DNA from: an uncultured Flavobacteriaceae bacterium
GTDB taxonomy: Bacteria > Bacteroidota > Bacteroidia > Flavobacteriales > Flavobacteriaceae
Direction: 5' to 3'
DNA: 46,641 bases
NCBI GenBank assembly: GCA_905480425.1
Contig: CAJQQG010000049.1
Coordinates: forward strand, 1 to 46,641
The notes beneath the pieces are model-generated. The model searched no databases, was not told the origin of the DNA, and was given only the letters and a program-made list of their open reading frames with translations. How positions within the stretch are numbered: position 1 is the first letter of the stretch; each line of letters opens with the position of its first letter. Position numbers and translations under genes: made by a program. This document shows, piece by piece, positions 24,140-33,679 of the stretch.

Positions 24140-25990
24140 TTAAATGTCTCCTTTGGTATGAAGCCCATTATAAACTTTATCGCCATTTAGTTTTCCTAGC
24201 ACTTTTGCCAAATTTTCTTTAGATGCTTTTTTAATTCGTTTCAGTGATTTAAAATGACCTAGAAGCTTATCTCTTGTGGCTGGTCCCACACCAGTTATTT
24301 GATCTAATTCTGAATGCAAACTTCCTTTACTTCTTTTTTGTCTGTGAAATATAATTCCAAAGCGGTGTGCCTCATCTCTTGCGCGCTGTAAAATTTTTAA
24401 ACTCTCAGATCGCTTGTCTAGGTATAAGGGAACCGGATCTTCTGGAAAGTATATTTCTTCCAAGCGTTTGGCAATACCGACAATTGATATTTTACCTCGT
24501 AAGCCGAGTAAATCAAGACTTTTTACAGCTGAGGACAATTGTCCTTTTCCACCATCTATTACAATAAGTACAGGCATAGAAGCCTCTTCTTCCAGAAGTC
24601 TTTTATAACGTCTGTAAACAACTTCTTCCATAGAGGCATAATCATCTGGACCTTCAACAGTTTTAATATTATAATGCCGATACTCTTTCTTGCTAGGTTT
24701 TCCGTTTTTAAAAACAACGCAGGCCGCTACAGGAGTACTTCCCTGGATATTTGAGTTGTCAAAACACTCAATGTGAAGAGGAGGTTTTGGAAGCCTTAAA
24801 TCTATTTTCATTTGACTCATAATGCGTGAAGTGTGTCGCTCTGGATCGACTATCTTCATTTGTTTAAAACGGTCCATCCTAAAAAACTTTGCGTTACGAG
24901 TTGAAAGATCTACAAGTTTTCTTTTATCTCCTTGGAGTGGCACGCTAATTTTCAATGCTTCTCCTAATGGCACTAATTCTGGAAGAAAAACTTCTTTAGC
25001 ATCACTCTTAAATAATTGTCTGATTTCAATAATCCCCAATTGTAACAGAGTTGCATTAGATTCATCTAACTTCTTTTTTACTTCTAAGGTATGAGACCTC
25101 ACAACAGAACCATGTGAAACTTGAAGGTAATTAATGTATCCATAATCTTCATCAGAAATAATACTGAATACATCTACATTATTAATTTTAGTATTTACAA
25201 TAGTTGATTTCGCCTGAAAATTATTGAGTGATTGAATTTTTTCTTTTACCAATTGAGCTTTTTCAAACTCCATAGCCTTTGCATGGCCTTTCATTTGATT
25301 TTTAAAGGTGTTCAAAGAGCTCTTAAAATTTCCTTTAATGATCTCTCTAATTTCTTTGATATTATTATTATAATCGGATTGATTGATTTGACTCGTACAG
25401 GGAGCAAGACAATTACCCATATGATATTCTAAGCAAACTTTGTATTTTGCGGAATTAATTTTTTCATCACTTAAGTCAAATTTACAGCTACGAAGGGGGT
25501 AGAGCGACCTGATAAGTCCCAAAAGAGTCATGATTGTTTTTTGGTTTGTGAAAGGGCCAAAATATTCAGAACCATCTTTAATAAGCTTTCGGGTATAAAA
25601 GACCCGGGGAAAAGCTTCTTTTTTAATACAAATCCAAGGATAGGTTTTGTCGTCTTTTAAAAGAACATTATAGCGGGGTTGGTGTTTTTTGATGAGATTG
25701 TTTTCTAGCAACAAGGCATCCATTTCCGTATCAACTACTATATGCTCAATACGAACAATATTTTTTACAAGAACATTCGTTTTTTTATATTCATGAACTT
25801 TATTAAAATAGGAACTAACTCTTTTCTTAAGGTTTTTTGCTTTCCCGACATAAATAATACGATCAGATTTATCGTAATATTGGTATACTCCCGAAACTTC
25901 GGGGAGACTTTTTAATTGTATTTCGATGAGATCAGGTTTCACAAAACGAAAATATTGATTTTCTTTGGGTCTAGAAACTGTTCTAGACAT
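24140..25990 (-). CDS. uvrC: Excinuclease ABC subunit C
   Basis: A protein of about 616 residues with UvrC order: N-terminal GIY-YIG nuclease (GVYQYY ... IIYVGKAKNLKKRV), a Cys-containing region (YHMGNCLAPC), a UVR motif near residue 240 (AKAMEFEKAQLVKEKIQ), the RNase-H-like nuclease domain (IECFDNSNIQG, IDGGKGQ), and a C-terminal helix-hairpin-helix (ITGVGPATRDKLL). It makes both incisions in nucleotide excision repair with UvrB. The start is uncertain. The ATG at 25990 gives an unusual 17-residue extension, while a GTG at 25942 begins VKPDLIEIQLK, closer to typical UvrC N-termini. It is divergent from the folate gene at 26003. Confidence 0.95.
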   Translation of the reverse strand: MSRTVSRPKENQYFRFVKPDLIEIQLKSLPEVSGVYQYYDKSDRIIYVGKAKNLKKRVSSYFNKVHEYKKTNVLVKNIVRIEHIVVDTEMDALLLENNLIKKHQPRYNVLLKDDKTYPWICIKKEAFPRVFYTRKLIKDGSEYFGPFTNQKTIMTLLGLIRSLYPLRSCKFDLSDEKINSAKYKVCLEYHMGNCLAPCTSQINQSDYNNNIKEIREIIKGNFKSSLNTFKNQMKGHAKAMEFEKAQLVKEKIQSLNNFQAKSTIVNTKINNVDVFSIISDEDYGYINYLQVSHGSVVRSHTLEVKKKLDESNATLLQLGIIEIRQLFKSDAKEVFLPELVPLGEALKISVPLQGDKRKLVDLSTRNAKFFRMDRFKQMKIVDPERHTSRIMSQMKIDLRLPKPPLHIECFDNSNIQGSTPVAACVVFKNGKPSKKEYRHYNIKTVEGPDDYASMEEVVYRRYKRLLEEEASMPVLIVIDGGKGQLSSAVKSLDLLGLRGKISIVGIAKRLEEIYFPEDPVPLYLDKRSESLKILQRARDEAHRFGIIFHRQKRSKGSLHSELDQITGVGPATRDKLLGHFKSLKRIKKASKENLAKVLGKLNGDKVYNGLHTKGDI

Positions 25991-26002
25991 CAATTCAAGT
26001 TA

Positions 26003-26569
26003 ATGAAAGAAACGAAAGAAAATTTACGAACTCTTTTTTTAGAAAAACGTTTAATACTCTCTCGAACAGTTCGCGAAGAATCAAGTTTAGCTATCGCAAA
26101 TCAATGCTTGAAATTACCTGTTTGGGGGTTTGAATATTTTCATTTGTTTTTACCAATCACAAAAAAAGCAGAGGTAAACACCTCCTTTGTATTAACTCTT
26201 CTTCAAGCACGAGATAAGAATATTGTTTTACCAAAAGTTAATTCTGACGATTCTCTATCGAGTATTCTTTTGACTGACTCAACTAAGATTATAAAGAATA
26301 AGTGGGAAATCCCTGAACCTGAAAGAGGTATAACAATTACTCCTTTAATGTTAGATGTTGTTTTTATTCCTCTTTTGGGGTATGATACTTTTGGAAACAG
26401 AGTTGGATATGGAAAAGGGTTTTATGATGATTTTTTAAAAAGCTGTAAGCCGAATATTTTGAAAATTGGTCTTTCTTTTTTTGAGCCTATCAGAAAGATT
26501 CATGGAATACGTCCAGAAGATATAACTTTAAATTACTGTGTTACACCTGAGAGGATTCATTATTTTTAG
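26003..26569 (+). CDS. 5-formyltetrahydrofolate cyclo-ligase
   Basis: A 188-residue enzyme starting at the ATG at 26003 (MKETKENLRTLFLEKR); an upstream open stretch overlaps uvrC and is not needed. Family motifs are a basic N-terminal helix for folate/phosphate binding and the glycine-rich GYGKGFYDDFL near residue 135, which binds ATP. It converts 5-formyl-THF to 5,10-methenyl-THF with ATP, returning a storage or inhibitory folate to the one-carbon pool. It ends 7 nt from the stop of lspA on the opposite strand. Confidence 0.92.
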   Translation: MKETKENLRTLFLEKRLILSRTVREESSLAIANQCLKLPVWGFEYFHLFLPITKKAEVNTSFVLTLLQARDKNIVLPKVNSDDSLSSILLTDSTKIIKNKWEIPEPERGITITPLMLDVVFIPLLGYDTFGNRVGYGKGFYDDFLKSCKPNILKIGLSFFEPIRKIHGIRPEDITLNYCVTPERIHYF

Positions 26570-26576
26570 ATACTTC

Positions 26577-27224
26577 TTACATAAAAACTTTTTTATTAAA
26601 AACAATCATAATTCCCACTCCTGCACTAATAGCAGTATCTGCAATATTGAAAATATATTGAAAAAACAAAAAAGTATTACCACCTATTATTGGTAACCAA
26701 GAAGGCCAGGTCCATTCAATCAAAGGAAACTGTAGCATATCAACAACATGTCCGTAAAACACTGGGGCATATCCTCCTGTCTCAGGTAAAAATGTTGCGA
26801 TGCTATTATAACTACTTGAAAATAAAACGCCATAAAAAACAGAATCAATAATATTTCCCAGCGCCCCTGCAAAAATTAAGGCCAGTGCCCAACTTAACAA
26901 TAACGGACTTTGTTTTTTTATTGTGTCCCAAAGCCAGTACCCCAGTCCAACAATAGCTACTAAACGAAAAAGCGTTAGGAATAATTTGGCAGTATCCTCA
27001 TTAATAAAAGGGATGAAGTCATTTAATTTAGTTCCCATTGCCATACCTTTATTTTCAACAAAAAGTAATTTAAAAAACCCAATATCTATGATAGGGGGAA
27101 CCCCATAACCAGAAAGGGGATAATGCAACTTAATATAAATTTTACTCCATTGATCAATAAAAAGAATACCGATAATAATTAGGAGTATCCACCAATAAGT
27201 GGAATATGTTTTTTTAGCAGTCAA
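26577..27224 (-). CDS. lspA: Lipoprotein signal peptidase (signal peptidase II)
   Basis: A 215-residue membrane protein with four main hydrophobic segments. The two catalytic aspartates are visible in GALGNIIDSVFYG and NIADTAISAG. DQWSKIYIK near residue 24 is the family's N-terminal conserved stretch. It cleaves signal peptides from prolipoproteins after diacylglyceryl transfer. It is longer than the E. coli enzyme (164 residues), mostly through an extra loop at about 135-165, as is usual in Bacteroidota. It follows the DksA-like gene by 17 nt in the ileS-dksA-lspA operon. Confidence 0.95.
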   Translation of the reverse strand: MTAKKTYSTYWWILLIIIGILFIDQWSKIYIKLHYPLSGYGVPPIIDIGFFKLLFVENKGMAMGTKLNDFIPFINEDTAKLFLTLFRLVAIVGLGYWLWDTIKKQSPLLLSWALALIFAGALGNIIDSVFYGVLFSSSYNSIATFLPETGGYAPVFYGHVVDMLQFPLIEWTWPSWLPIIGGNTFLFFQYIFNIADTAISAGVGIMIVFNKKVFM

Positions 27225-27241
27225 AATAGGATCTTTAAAAC

Positions 27242-27625
27242 TTATTTTTGCATATTTTTTGCCTCAATGCTTAAGGTGGCATGTGGCACAAGAAATAAAC
27301 GTTTTTTGTTAATAAGCTTGCCAGTCACTCTACAAACTCCATATGTTTTATTTTCAATTCTAATCAACGCGTTATTAAGGTCACGAATAAATTTTTCTTG
27401 ACGAATCGCAAGTTGTGTATTAGCTTCTTTAGACATTGTTTCAGAACCTTCTTCAAAAGCTTTGAATGTTGGCGAAGTATCTTCAGTGCCATTATTTCCA
27501 TCATTCATGTATGAACTTCTCAATAATTCGAGATCTACTTTTGCCTTTTTAATTTTTTCTTCAATTAAGGCTTTGAACTCTAGAAGTTCGCTATCACTAA
27601 AACGGATTTTTATTGTTGAACTCAT
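27242..27625 (-). CDS. TraR/DksA-like protein without full zinc finger
   Basis: A 127-residue protein from the ATG at 27625; the GTG just before it is a possible alternative start. Residues of about 10-45 form a predicted coiled coil (LEFKALIEEKIKKAKVDLELL). The C-terminal globular end reads YGVCRVTGKLINKKRLFLVPHATLSIEAKN, which aligns with the DksA zinc finger but keeps only one Cys and one His. E. coli DksA inserts its coiled coil into the RNA polymerase secondary channel with ppGpp. A similar role here is plausible but unproved. It sits between ileS and lspA with gaps of 3 and 17 nt. Confidence 0.88.
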   Translation of the reverse strand: MSSTIKIRFSDSELLEFKALIEEKIKKAKVDLELLRSSYMNDGNNGTEDTSPTFKAFEEGSETMSKEANTQLAIRQEKFIRDLNNALIRIENKTYGVCRVTGKLINKKRLFLVPHATLSIEAKNMQK

Positions 27626-27628
27626 CAC

Positions 27629-30600
27629 TTATTTTTTTTTAATTGTAATAGATGTATTTATGTCTTCAAATTCAAGTACCAATCCCCCTTCCATAGAAGA
27701 TTGAAATGTTAGGTTCTCTGTCAAAGTTTCAGACAATATATAACTTTTATTTTCTAAAATGGCGGCTTCTAGTTTTGGTTCCTTTTTCAAGAAAACATCA
27801 ATTTTATCAGTAACCTCTAGTCCACTATCTTTCCTGAAATTCTGAATTCTATTGATTAACTCTCTAGCAATACCTTCTCGAATCAGTTCAGGAGTTAGTG
27901 TCATGTCAAGTGCTACAGTCATTCCATTGCCGTGAGCTACTTGCCACCCCTCAATATCCTTAAAATAAACCTCAACATCCGATCGCTCTAAAATAATATT
28001 TTTTTCGTTTAGTTCAACCTTTAGCATGTCATTCTCCTCTAACTGAGTAATTTGGTCGTTACTTAAGCCCTGAATAACATCAACTATTGCCTTCACATCT
28101 TTTCCAAAACGAGGTCCTAATGCTTTAAAGTTAGGTTTCACTTCTTTTACTAACAATGAGTTTGCATCATCTAAAAATTCAATGATTTTAATATTAATTT
28201 CTCCTTTTAACTGTTCCGTAATACCTTCAATTTGTTTTTTTTCTGTAGTATTTTTTACCGGAATTATCATTTTTTGAAGTGGTTGTCGCACTCTAATTTG
28301 TTCTTTTTTACGAAGGGATAACGCCAAGGAAGTAATGGTTCGTGCTTTATTTATTTGGTCTTCTAAAGAGAGATTGATGTTCTCTAAATTTACAATTGGA
28401 AAATCCGTTAAGTGAATTGACGTACTAGTATTTTGAACCAAATCTTGGTACAATCTATCCATAAAAAATGGCGCTATGGGGGCAGCCAATTTTGAAACAG
28501 AAATCAAGCATTCATACAGAGTTTGGTATGCAGCAATTTTATCAGGGCCATATTCACCCTTCCAAAAACGTCTTCTACAAAGGCGAACATACCAATTACT
28601 TAATTTTTCTTGTACAAAATCAGAAATAAATCGAGCTGCTTTTGTGGGTTCATAATCTTCATAAGCTGCATCTACTTCCTGAATTAAACTGTGTAATTCA
28701 GAAAGAATCCAAAGATCTAATTCAGCTCTTTTTTTCAAAGGTATTGCCACTTCTTTTTTGGGGTTAAAAGCGTCAATATTGGCATACAAGCTAAAGAATG
28801 AGTAAGTATTATAAAGGGTACCAAAAAATTTTCGTTGCACTTCTGAAACTCCCTCAGCATCAAATTTTAAATTGTCCCAAGGATTAGTATTTGAGATCAT
28901 ATACCACCTTATTGCATCTGCTCCAAATTGATCAAGAGTTTTAAAAGGATCCACCGAGTTTCCTATACGTTTGGACATTTTCTGTCCAGCTTTGTCTAAC
29001 ACTAATCCATTTGAAATAACATTTTTATATGCTTTTTTCCCAAAAACTAATGTTCCAATAGCATGCATAGTATAAAACCACCCTCTTGTTTGGTCTACTC
29101 CTTCGGCAATATAATCAGCAGGGAAGCTTTCACCAGCATCAATTTTTTCTTTATTTTCAAAAGGATAATGCCACTGTGCATAGGGCATTGAGCCTGAGTC
29201 AAACCAAACATCAATTAAGTCAGATTCTCTACTCATTGGTTGTCCATTAGAACTAGAAAGAACCAGTGCATCAACTATATTTTTATGTAAATCAACAAGA
29301 TTGTAATTTTTCTCAGAAAAATCCCCTTCTATAAAATCAGCAAAAGGGTTTTTATCCATTAGTCCTTTACTTACAGATACTGCTATAGCTTCTTTTAATT
29401 CAGCAATAGAACCAATCACTTTTGTTTCTTTCCCATCTTCTGTTCGCCATACTGGTAGGGGAATTCCCCAAAAACGTGATCTAGAGAGGTTCCAGTCATT
29501 GGCATTAGACAGCCAATTACCAAAGCGACCTTCTCCAGTAGATTTTGGTTTCCAATTAATTTCTTTATTTAACGATACCATTTGATCCCTCACCTCAGTT
29601 ACTTTTATAAACCAGGAATCTAGCGGATAATATAAGATAGGTTTGTCGGTACGCCAGCAATTAGGATAAGAGTGAACATATTTTTCAACTTTGAATGCTC
29701 GATTTTCTTTCTTTAACTGAATTGCAATTTCCACATCGGTGGATCGCTCTGGCACTTCTCCCTCTTGATAGTATTCGTTTTTTACAAAACGACCTCCAAG
29801 TAGCCCTACTTCTTTCCTGAAACGCCCTCTAAGATCGACAAGTGGAACTGTATTTCCATTTTCATCTAAAACCAGTAACGGTGGAACTTCTGGAGACGCT
29901 TCTTTGGCAACTTTAGCATCATCTGCACCAAAAGTTGGGGAGGTGTGAACAATTCCAGTACCATCTTCAGTAGTAACAAAATCCCCAGCAATAATTCGAA
30001 AAGCGTCTTCAGGATTGGTTAAAGGTAAGGGTGCTTCTGTCCAAAGCTGTTCGTATTTGATATGAAGTAATTCACTCCCTTTTAATTCTCTTTCAATACG
30101 GTAAGGAATATTTTTATCACTCGATTTATAGGTTGATAGCTCATCTTGTAGTATGAATTTTTTTCCAAGTTGTTTCAAGATTAATGCCTTTGCAAGCACA
30201 ACACGGATTGGTTGATAGGTATATTGATTAAAAGTAGTAACGACTACATAATCAATATTTTTTCCAACTGTGAGTGCTGTATTAGATGGAAGTGTCCATG
30301 GTGTAGTAGTCCAGGCAAGAAAATACAATGGTATTTCACCTTTAAGAGCAGAAGGAAGACTAGATTCGAGTGCTTTAAACTGAGCAGTTATAGAGGTGTC
30401 CGTTACATCTTGATAGGTTCCAGGTTGATTTAGTTCATGCGAACTTAAACCTGTTCCAGCCATAGGCGAGTATGGTTGAATGGTATAACCTTTATAAAGA
30501 AGTCCTTTTTGATAAATTTGCTTGATTAGCCACCAAACAGTTTCCATATACTTTGAAGTATATGTAACATATGGGTCTTCCATATCAACCCAATAGCCAA

Positions 30601-31012
30601 TTCGTTTTGTAAGTTTATTCCAAACATCTGTATAGCGCATTACAGCCTTTTTACAGGCTATATTATATTCTTCTACTGAAATAGTTTTTCCAATATCGTC
30701 TTTTGTAATACCTAATTCTTTTTCTACACCAAGTTCAACGGGAAGTCCATGGGTGTCCCACCCTGCTTTTCTGTTGACTTGAAATCCTTTTTGAGTTTTA
30801 TAACGACAAAAAACATCTTTAATGGTACGTCCCATTACATGGTGAATACCTGGCATTCCATTCGCAGAGGGAGGACCCTCGTAAAAGACAAAATCAGGAT
30901 TACCTTCCCTGTTTTTAACGCTTTTTAAAAAGGTATCATTTTCTTCCCAACAATCCGAAATTTCGGCAGCTATTTTTGGTAAGTTTAATCCTTTATATTC
31001 ATTAAATTTCAT
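27629..31012 (-). CDS. ileS: Isoleucyl-tRNA synthetase
   Basis: An 1127-residue class I synthetase. The HIGH-type motif is PGIHH (residues 54-58, in PPSANGMPGIHH) and the KMSKR loop is GQKMSKRIGN near 680. A CP1 editing domain lies between them (TTPWTLPSNTAL, DGTGIVHTSPTFG), with a tRNA-binding helical domain from about 770 and a long C-terminal extension. The length and 'PPSANG' signature mark the long, eukaryote-like type that is common in Bacteroidota and often linked to mupirocin tolerance. That link is family knowledge, not shown here. It heads the ileS-dksA-lspA operon and has an AT-rich 5' region (31013-31198) with possible hairpins. Confidence 0.97.
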   Translation of the reverse strand: MKFNEYKGLNLPKIAAEISDCWEENDTFLKSVKNREGNPDFVFYEGPPSANGMPGIHHVMGRTIKDVFCRYKTQKGFQVNRKAGWDTHGLPVELGVEKELGITKDDIGKTISVEEYNIACKKAVMRYTDVWNKLTKRIGYWVDMEDPYVTYTSKYMETVWWLIKQIYQKGLLYKGYTIQPYSPMAGTGLSSHELNQPGTYQDVTDTSITAQFKALESSLPSALKGEIPLYFLAWTTTPWTLPSNTALTVGKNIDYVVVTTFNQYTYQPIRVVLAKALILKQLGKKFILQDELSTYKSSDKNIPYRIERELKGSELLHIKYEQLWTEAPLPLTNPEDAFRIIAGDFVTTEDGTGIVHTSPTFGADDAKVAKEASPEVPPLLVLDENGNTVPLVDLRGRFRKEVGLLGGRFVKNEYYQEGEVPERSTDVEIAIQLKKENRAFKVEKYVHSYPNCWRTDKPILYYPLDSWFIKVTEVRDQMVSLNKEINWKPKSTGEGRFGNWLSNANDWNLSRSRFWGIPLPVWRTEDGKETKVIGSIAELKEAIAVSVSKGLMDKNPFADFIEGDFSEKNYNLVDLHKNIVDALVLSSSNGQPMSRESDLIDVWFDSGSMPYAQWHYPFENKEKIDAGESFPADYIAEGVDQTRGWFYTMHAIGTLVFGKKAYKNVISNGLVLDKAGQKMSKRIGNSVDPFKTLDQFGADAIRWYMISNTNPWDNLKFDAEGVSEVQRKFFGTLYNTYSFFSLYANIDAFNPKKEVAIPLKKRAELDLWILSELHSLIQEVDAAYEDYEPTKAARFISDFVQEKLSNWYVRLCRRRFWKGEYGPDKIAAYQTLYECLISVSKLAAPIAPFFMDRLYQDLVQNTSTSIHLTDFPIVNLENINLSLEDQINKARTITSLALSLRKKEQIRVRQPLQKMIIPVKNTTEKKQIEGITEQLKGEINIKIIEFLDDANSLLVKEVKPNFKALGPRFGKDVKAIVDVIQGLSNDQITQLEENDMLKVELNEKNIILERSDVEVYFKDIEGWQVAHGNGMTVALDMTLTPELIREGIARELINRIQNFRKDSGLEVTDKIDVFLKKEPKLEAAILENKSYILSETLTENLTFQSSMEGGLVLEFEDINTSITIKKK

Positions 31013-31140
31013 CTCTTTGCTTTATTTTTTTAAGCTCATTCAAAGGTGTTACTTAAAACTATTTTTATAGTTAATACCATAAGGAAAGGGGCTTTATATT
31101 ACTATGCCCTCTTTATTTTTGTGTTTCAATGCGAAAGTAA
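31013..31140 (-). promoter_or_regulatory. Leader and promoter region of ileS (ambiguous)
   Basis: Upstream of the ileS ATG are two candidate -7 elements on the minus strand: TTACTTTCGC (31131-31140) and CACCTTTG (31041-31048), each one base off the consensus. If the distal one is used, the leader is about 118 nt and holds two possible stems, GGGC...GCCC and AACTAT-AAAA-ATAGTT. I see no T-box signature. A regulatory function is a guess. Confidence 0.3.
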
Positions 31141-31198
31141 TTAATTTTCAATAAAATAGTGAGGCAAACCTTTACGGATTAACTCAAGGAATACTTTT

Positions 31199-33679
31199 CT
31201 ACTGAAAAGAAATATTGAGTCCAATTTTAATATTTCGACCAGGCGCTGAAATTCCAGAGGCAAAGGTTCGGTAGTGAACATCAAAAATATTATCTACACC
31301 AAGACGAAAATTGATATTTTCTTTAAGCTTATATTGAGTTAATAACGAAAGATCATTCCAAGAGGGTGTTCCAGAATAAAGCATTAAACTTTCTGATAAT
31401 AATGGAGTTTCTTCAAGACCATCTTCTCCACCCAAGCTATAGTTTTCAGGGCTTTTATTACCACTAAATTGAAATCGAAGAGATGCATGCCAGGCTTCTT
31501 TCTTTAATATCAATAATAGATTTCCAAAAAGGGGAGAAATGGAGGGAAGTGGCCCGTATAATTGGTCTTTTATAGCCTTTATATATGATAAATTCCCTTG
31601 GGTTGAAATAGATTCTGTAAAGGAATAATAATAGTCCATTGATGCACCAAAAAGATACCTATTCCCTAAATTATTATTCGCAAAGGTCACTAATTCTTCT
31701 TCATTGTAAATGATGGTATTTAAATTCTCTGTTGTTTTGTCAGCAAAAATAACATACTTGTCTCGTCCAATATGACGTGAGATTAAGGTGCTAAATCCGC
31801 GAAGAGAAATATAATTTTTCGATTGTTTTAAGTAGTTTGTTAAACCAACTTCAAAATTATAAGCATATTCTGGATAAAGAAATGGATTTGGTACCACTAA
31901 AACTCCTCTACTCTCTCTTATTTTACCAATATCATCAATATTAGGATTTCTAAAACCATTTGAAAAAATGGCATTCCATTGTGTTTTTTTTGAGGGGCGG
32001 TAAGTAAGAGCAATTGTTTCCGTTAGTGCTTCAGAATTATTTATTACTGAAGAAAGGAACGCGTCAATATTATTCCACTCTTTCCAACTTGCATTTAAAC
32101 CTGTAAAGGTAAGTCTTATCCCTGCATTTAATGTTAGTTGCTCATTGAAGTCCCAAATCCAGTTAATAAAAACCGCAAAACTCCTGTAGGAACTTCCTGC
32201 GCTTGGGTAGCGGGTTGGGATAGGTAAATTAGGATCATAGCCAATAATCTGATTTTCATCAAGAATCAAATCTTTTTTAAAGGCAAAAGAACTGACTCTA
32301 TTATAGGTTCCCTCAAAGCCATAAGAAAAGGAATGATCTTCTTTGAAATCAAACTCAAAATCCCCATTCAAACTTAATACTTTTACTCCTTCTCGCTGAT
32401 AATTTCTTGTTAGGCTTCCAAAGCTTCGATTAATTCTTGATTCTTCAATATCTTGATAAGCAAATACTATTTTTCCTGAGTTTAAGAAGCGTCGGTTTTT
32501 AAAAAATTTGTATTGTGGAGATATTAATATCCTTTTTTGAGGACCATAAAACCATTCTGCATATCGTAAACTTCCATTGCGTTCCTCTTGAAGTTTATCA
32601 TATCTTGAAATGTCTGAAGAGTTTGAGTATTGAAAGTTAAAGATCAGCTGATTTTGCCCATTTAGTTGGAATAAAAGTTTTTGAAATAAATCAATCTGAT
32701 TATATCCGGTATTTTTTTGAATCAAAGGATTCTCATTTTTTAATGGAGCAGGACTGAATCGAGACCTACTATTTTCTGAATAGAAATCAGTTAGGCCCCA
32801 TTTTTTATACCCATGAGGTCTGTTTTTACCCATTCTTAGATCACCAAAATTTGAATAATTAACACTAGTGAGACTTGCCCATTTTTTAAAACTAACCTCA
32901 GTGGAAATTGAATTAATGGTGGCTTGGTCTGCAGATGAAAAATTACTAGAAAATTGAGAGATTACTTTCTTTTCACTGTTAATTAATGGATTGCGCGTGT
33001 AATAATGAATCACACCTCCCAATGCATCTGAACCATAACCCACAGAGGAAGATCCGAACACCACTTCAACACGTTCAACTATATTAGGGTTTACAGTAAT
33101 GGCATTTTGTAAGTGACCACTTCTATAAATAGCGTTATTCATGCGAACACCATCAACAACTAATAACAGTCTATTAGCCTCAAACCCCCTTATTACAGGA
33201 CTTCCCCCGCCACCCTGTGATTTTTGAATACGAACTCCAGGACTTAACCCCAATAGATCAGCGCCATTTGCAGGACGTTGTAATTTAATTTCATCGGATC
33301 CAATAATATTTACTTTTTCTGCAATTTTCTTTCGAGAAGTTGCTTTTCTTGCTACCGATAAAATGACCTCATCGAGCGTTTGTTCTTCTTCTTTCAAAAG
33401 AATTGTTATACCACTATCGAAGTGTTCTTGTAAAAGCTCTAAAGTATAGCTTTGGTATCCATAATATTGGATGTATAATTGATCGTTTTTGGAAAAAATA
33501 GAAAGGTCTGCTTTTCCATTTTCATTTGTTAAAGTGTATTTTTTTTTAGAGGATTCATATATTGATGCTCCCTCTATGGGATCATTTGAAGTTGCATTAA
33601 GTAATAGTAATTCCTGTCCAAGAACCCCAAAGGGCAGAATGAATACAAAAAACAAGCTAAAACTACTTAAAAACTTCAT
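31199..33679 (-). CDS. TonB-dependent receptor, heme/haemoglobin-receptor-like
   Basis: An 826-residue outer-membrane receptor. A Sec signal (to about residue 21) precedes a carboxypeptidase-regulatory-like beta-sandwich (about 22-95, DPIEGASIYE...YYGYQSYTLEL). The plug is at about 110-235, with VIRGFEANRLLLVVDGVRMNN and YRSGHLQN, then a 22-strand-type barrel ending GLNISFQ. The MNNAIYRSGHLQN stretch resembles receptors of the HmuR/HemR group, which bind heme or haemoglobin, and FRNPNIDD recalls their FRAP/NPxL region. The substrate call is tentative. Its ATG overlaps the recO stop by 17 nt, so it is expressed from the gdhA-recO direction unless an internal promoter exists. Confidence 0.88.
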   Translation of the reverse strand: MKFLSSFSLFFVFILPFGVLGQELLLLNATSNDPIEGASIYESSKKKYTLTNENGKADLSIFSKNDQLYIQYYGYQSYTLELLQEHFDSGITILLKEEEQTLDEVILSVARKATSRKKIAEKVNIIGSDEIKLQRPANGADLLGLSPGVRIQKSQGGGGSPVIRGFEANRLLLVVDGVRMNNAIYRSGHLQNAITVNPNIVERVEVVFGSSSVGYGSDALGGVIHYYTRNPLINSEKKVISQFSSNFSSADQATINSISTEVSFKKWASLTSVNYSNFGDLRMGKNRPHGYKKWGLTDFYSENSRSRFSPAPLKNENPLIQKNTGYNQIDLFQKLLFQLNGQNQLIFNFQYSNSSDISRYDKLQEERNGSLRYAEWFYGPQKRILISPQYKFFKNRRFLNSGKIVFAYQDIEESRINRSFGSLTRNYQREGVKVLSLNGDFEFDFKEDHSFSYGFEGTYNRVSSFAFKKDLILDENQIIGYDPNLPIPTRYPSAGSSYRSFAVFINWIWDFNEQLTLNAGIRLTFTGLNASWKEWNNIDAFLSSVINNSEALTETIALTYRPSKKTQWNAIFSNGFRNPNIDDIGKIRESRGVLVVPNPFLYPEYAYNFEVGLTNYLKQSKNYISLRGFSTLISRHIGRDKYVIFADKTTENLNTIIYNEEELVTFANNNLGNRYLFGASMDYYYSFTESISTQGNLSYIKAIKDQLYGPLPSISPLFGNLLLILKKEAWHASLRFQFSGNKSPENYSLGGEDGLEETPLLSESLMLYSGTPSWNDLSLLTQYKLKENINFRLGVDNIFDVHYRTFASGISAPGRNIKIGLNISFQ

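Noticed and set aside
25916-26002. 29-residue extension of the 5-formyl-THF cyclo-ligase
   Set aside because: It is antisense to uvrC and absent from the family; the ATG at 26003 is sufficient.
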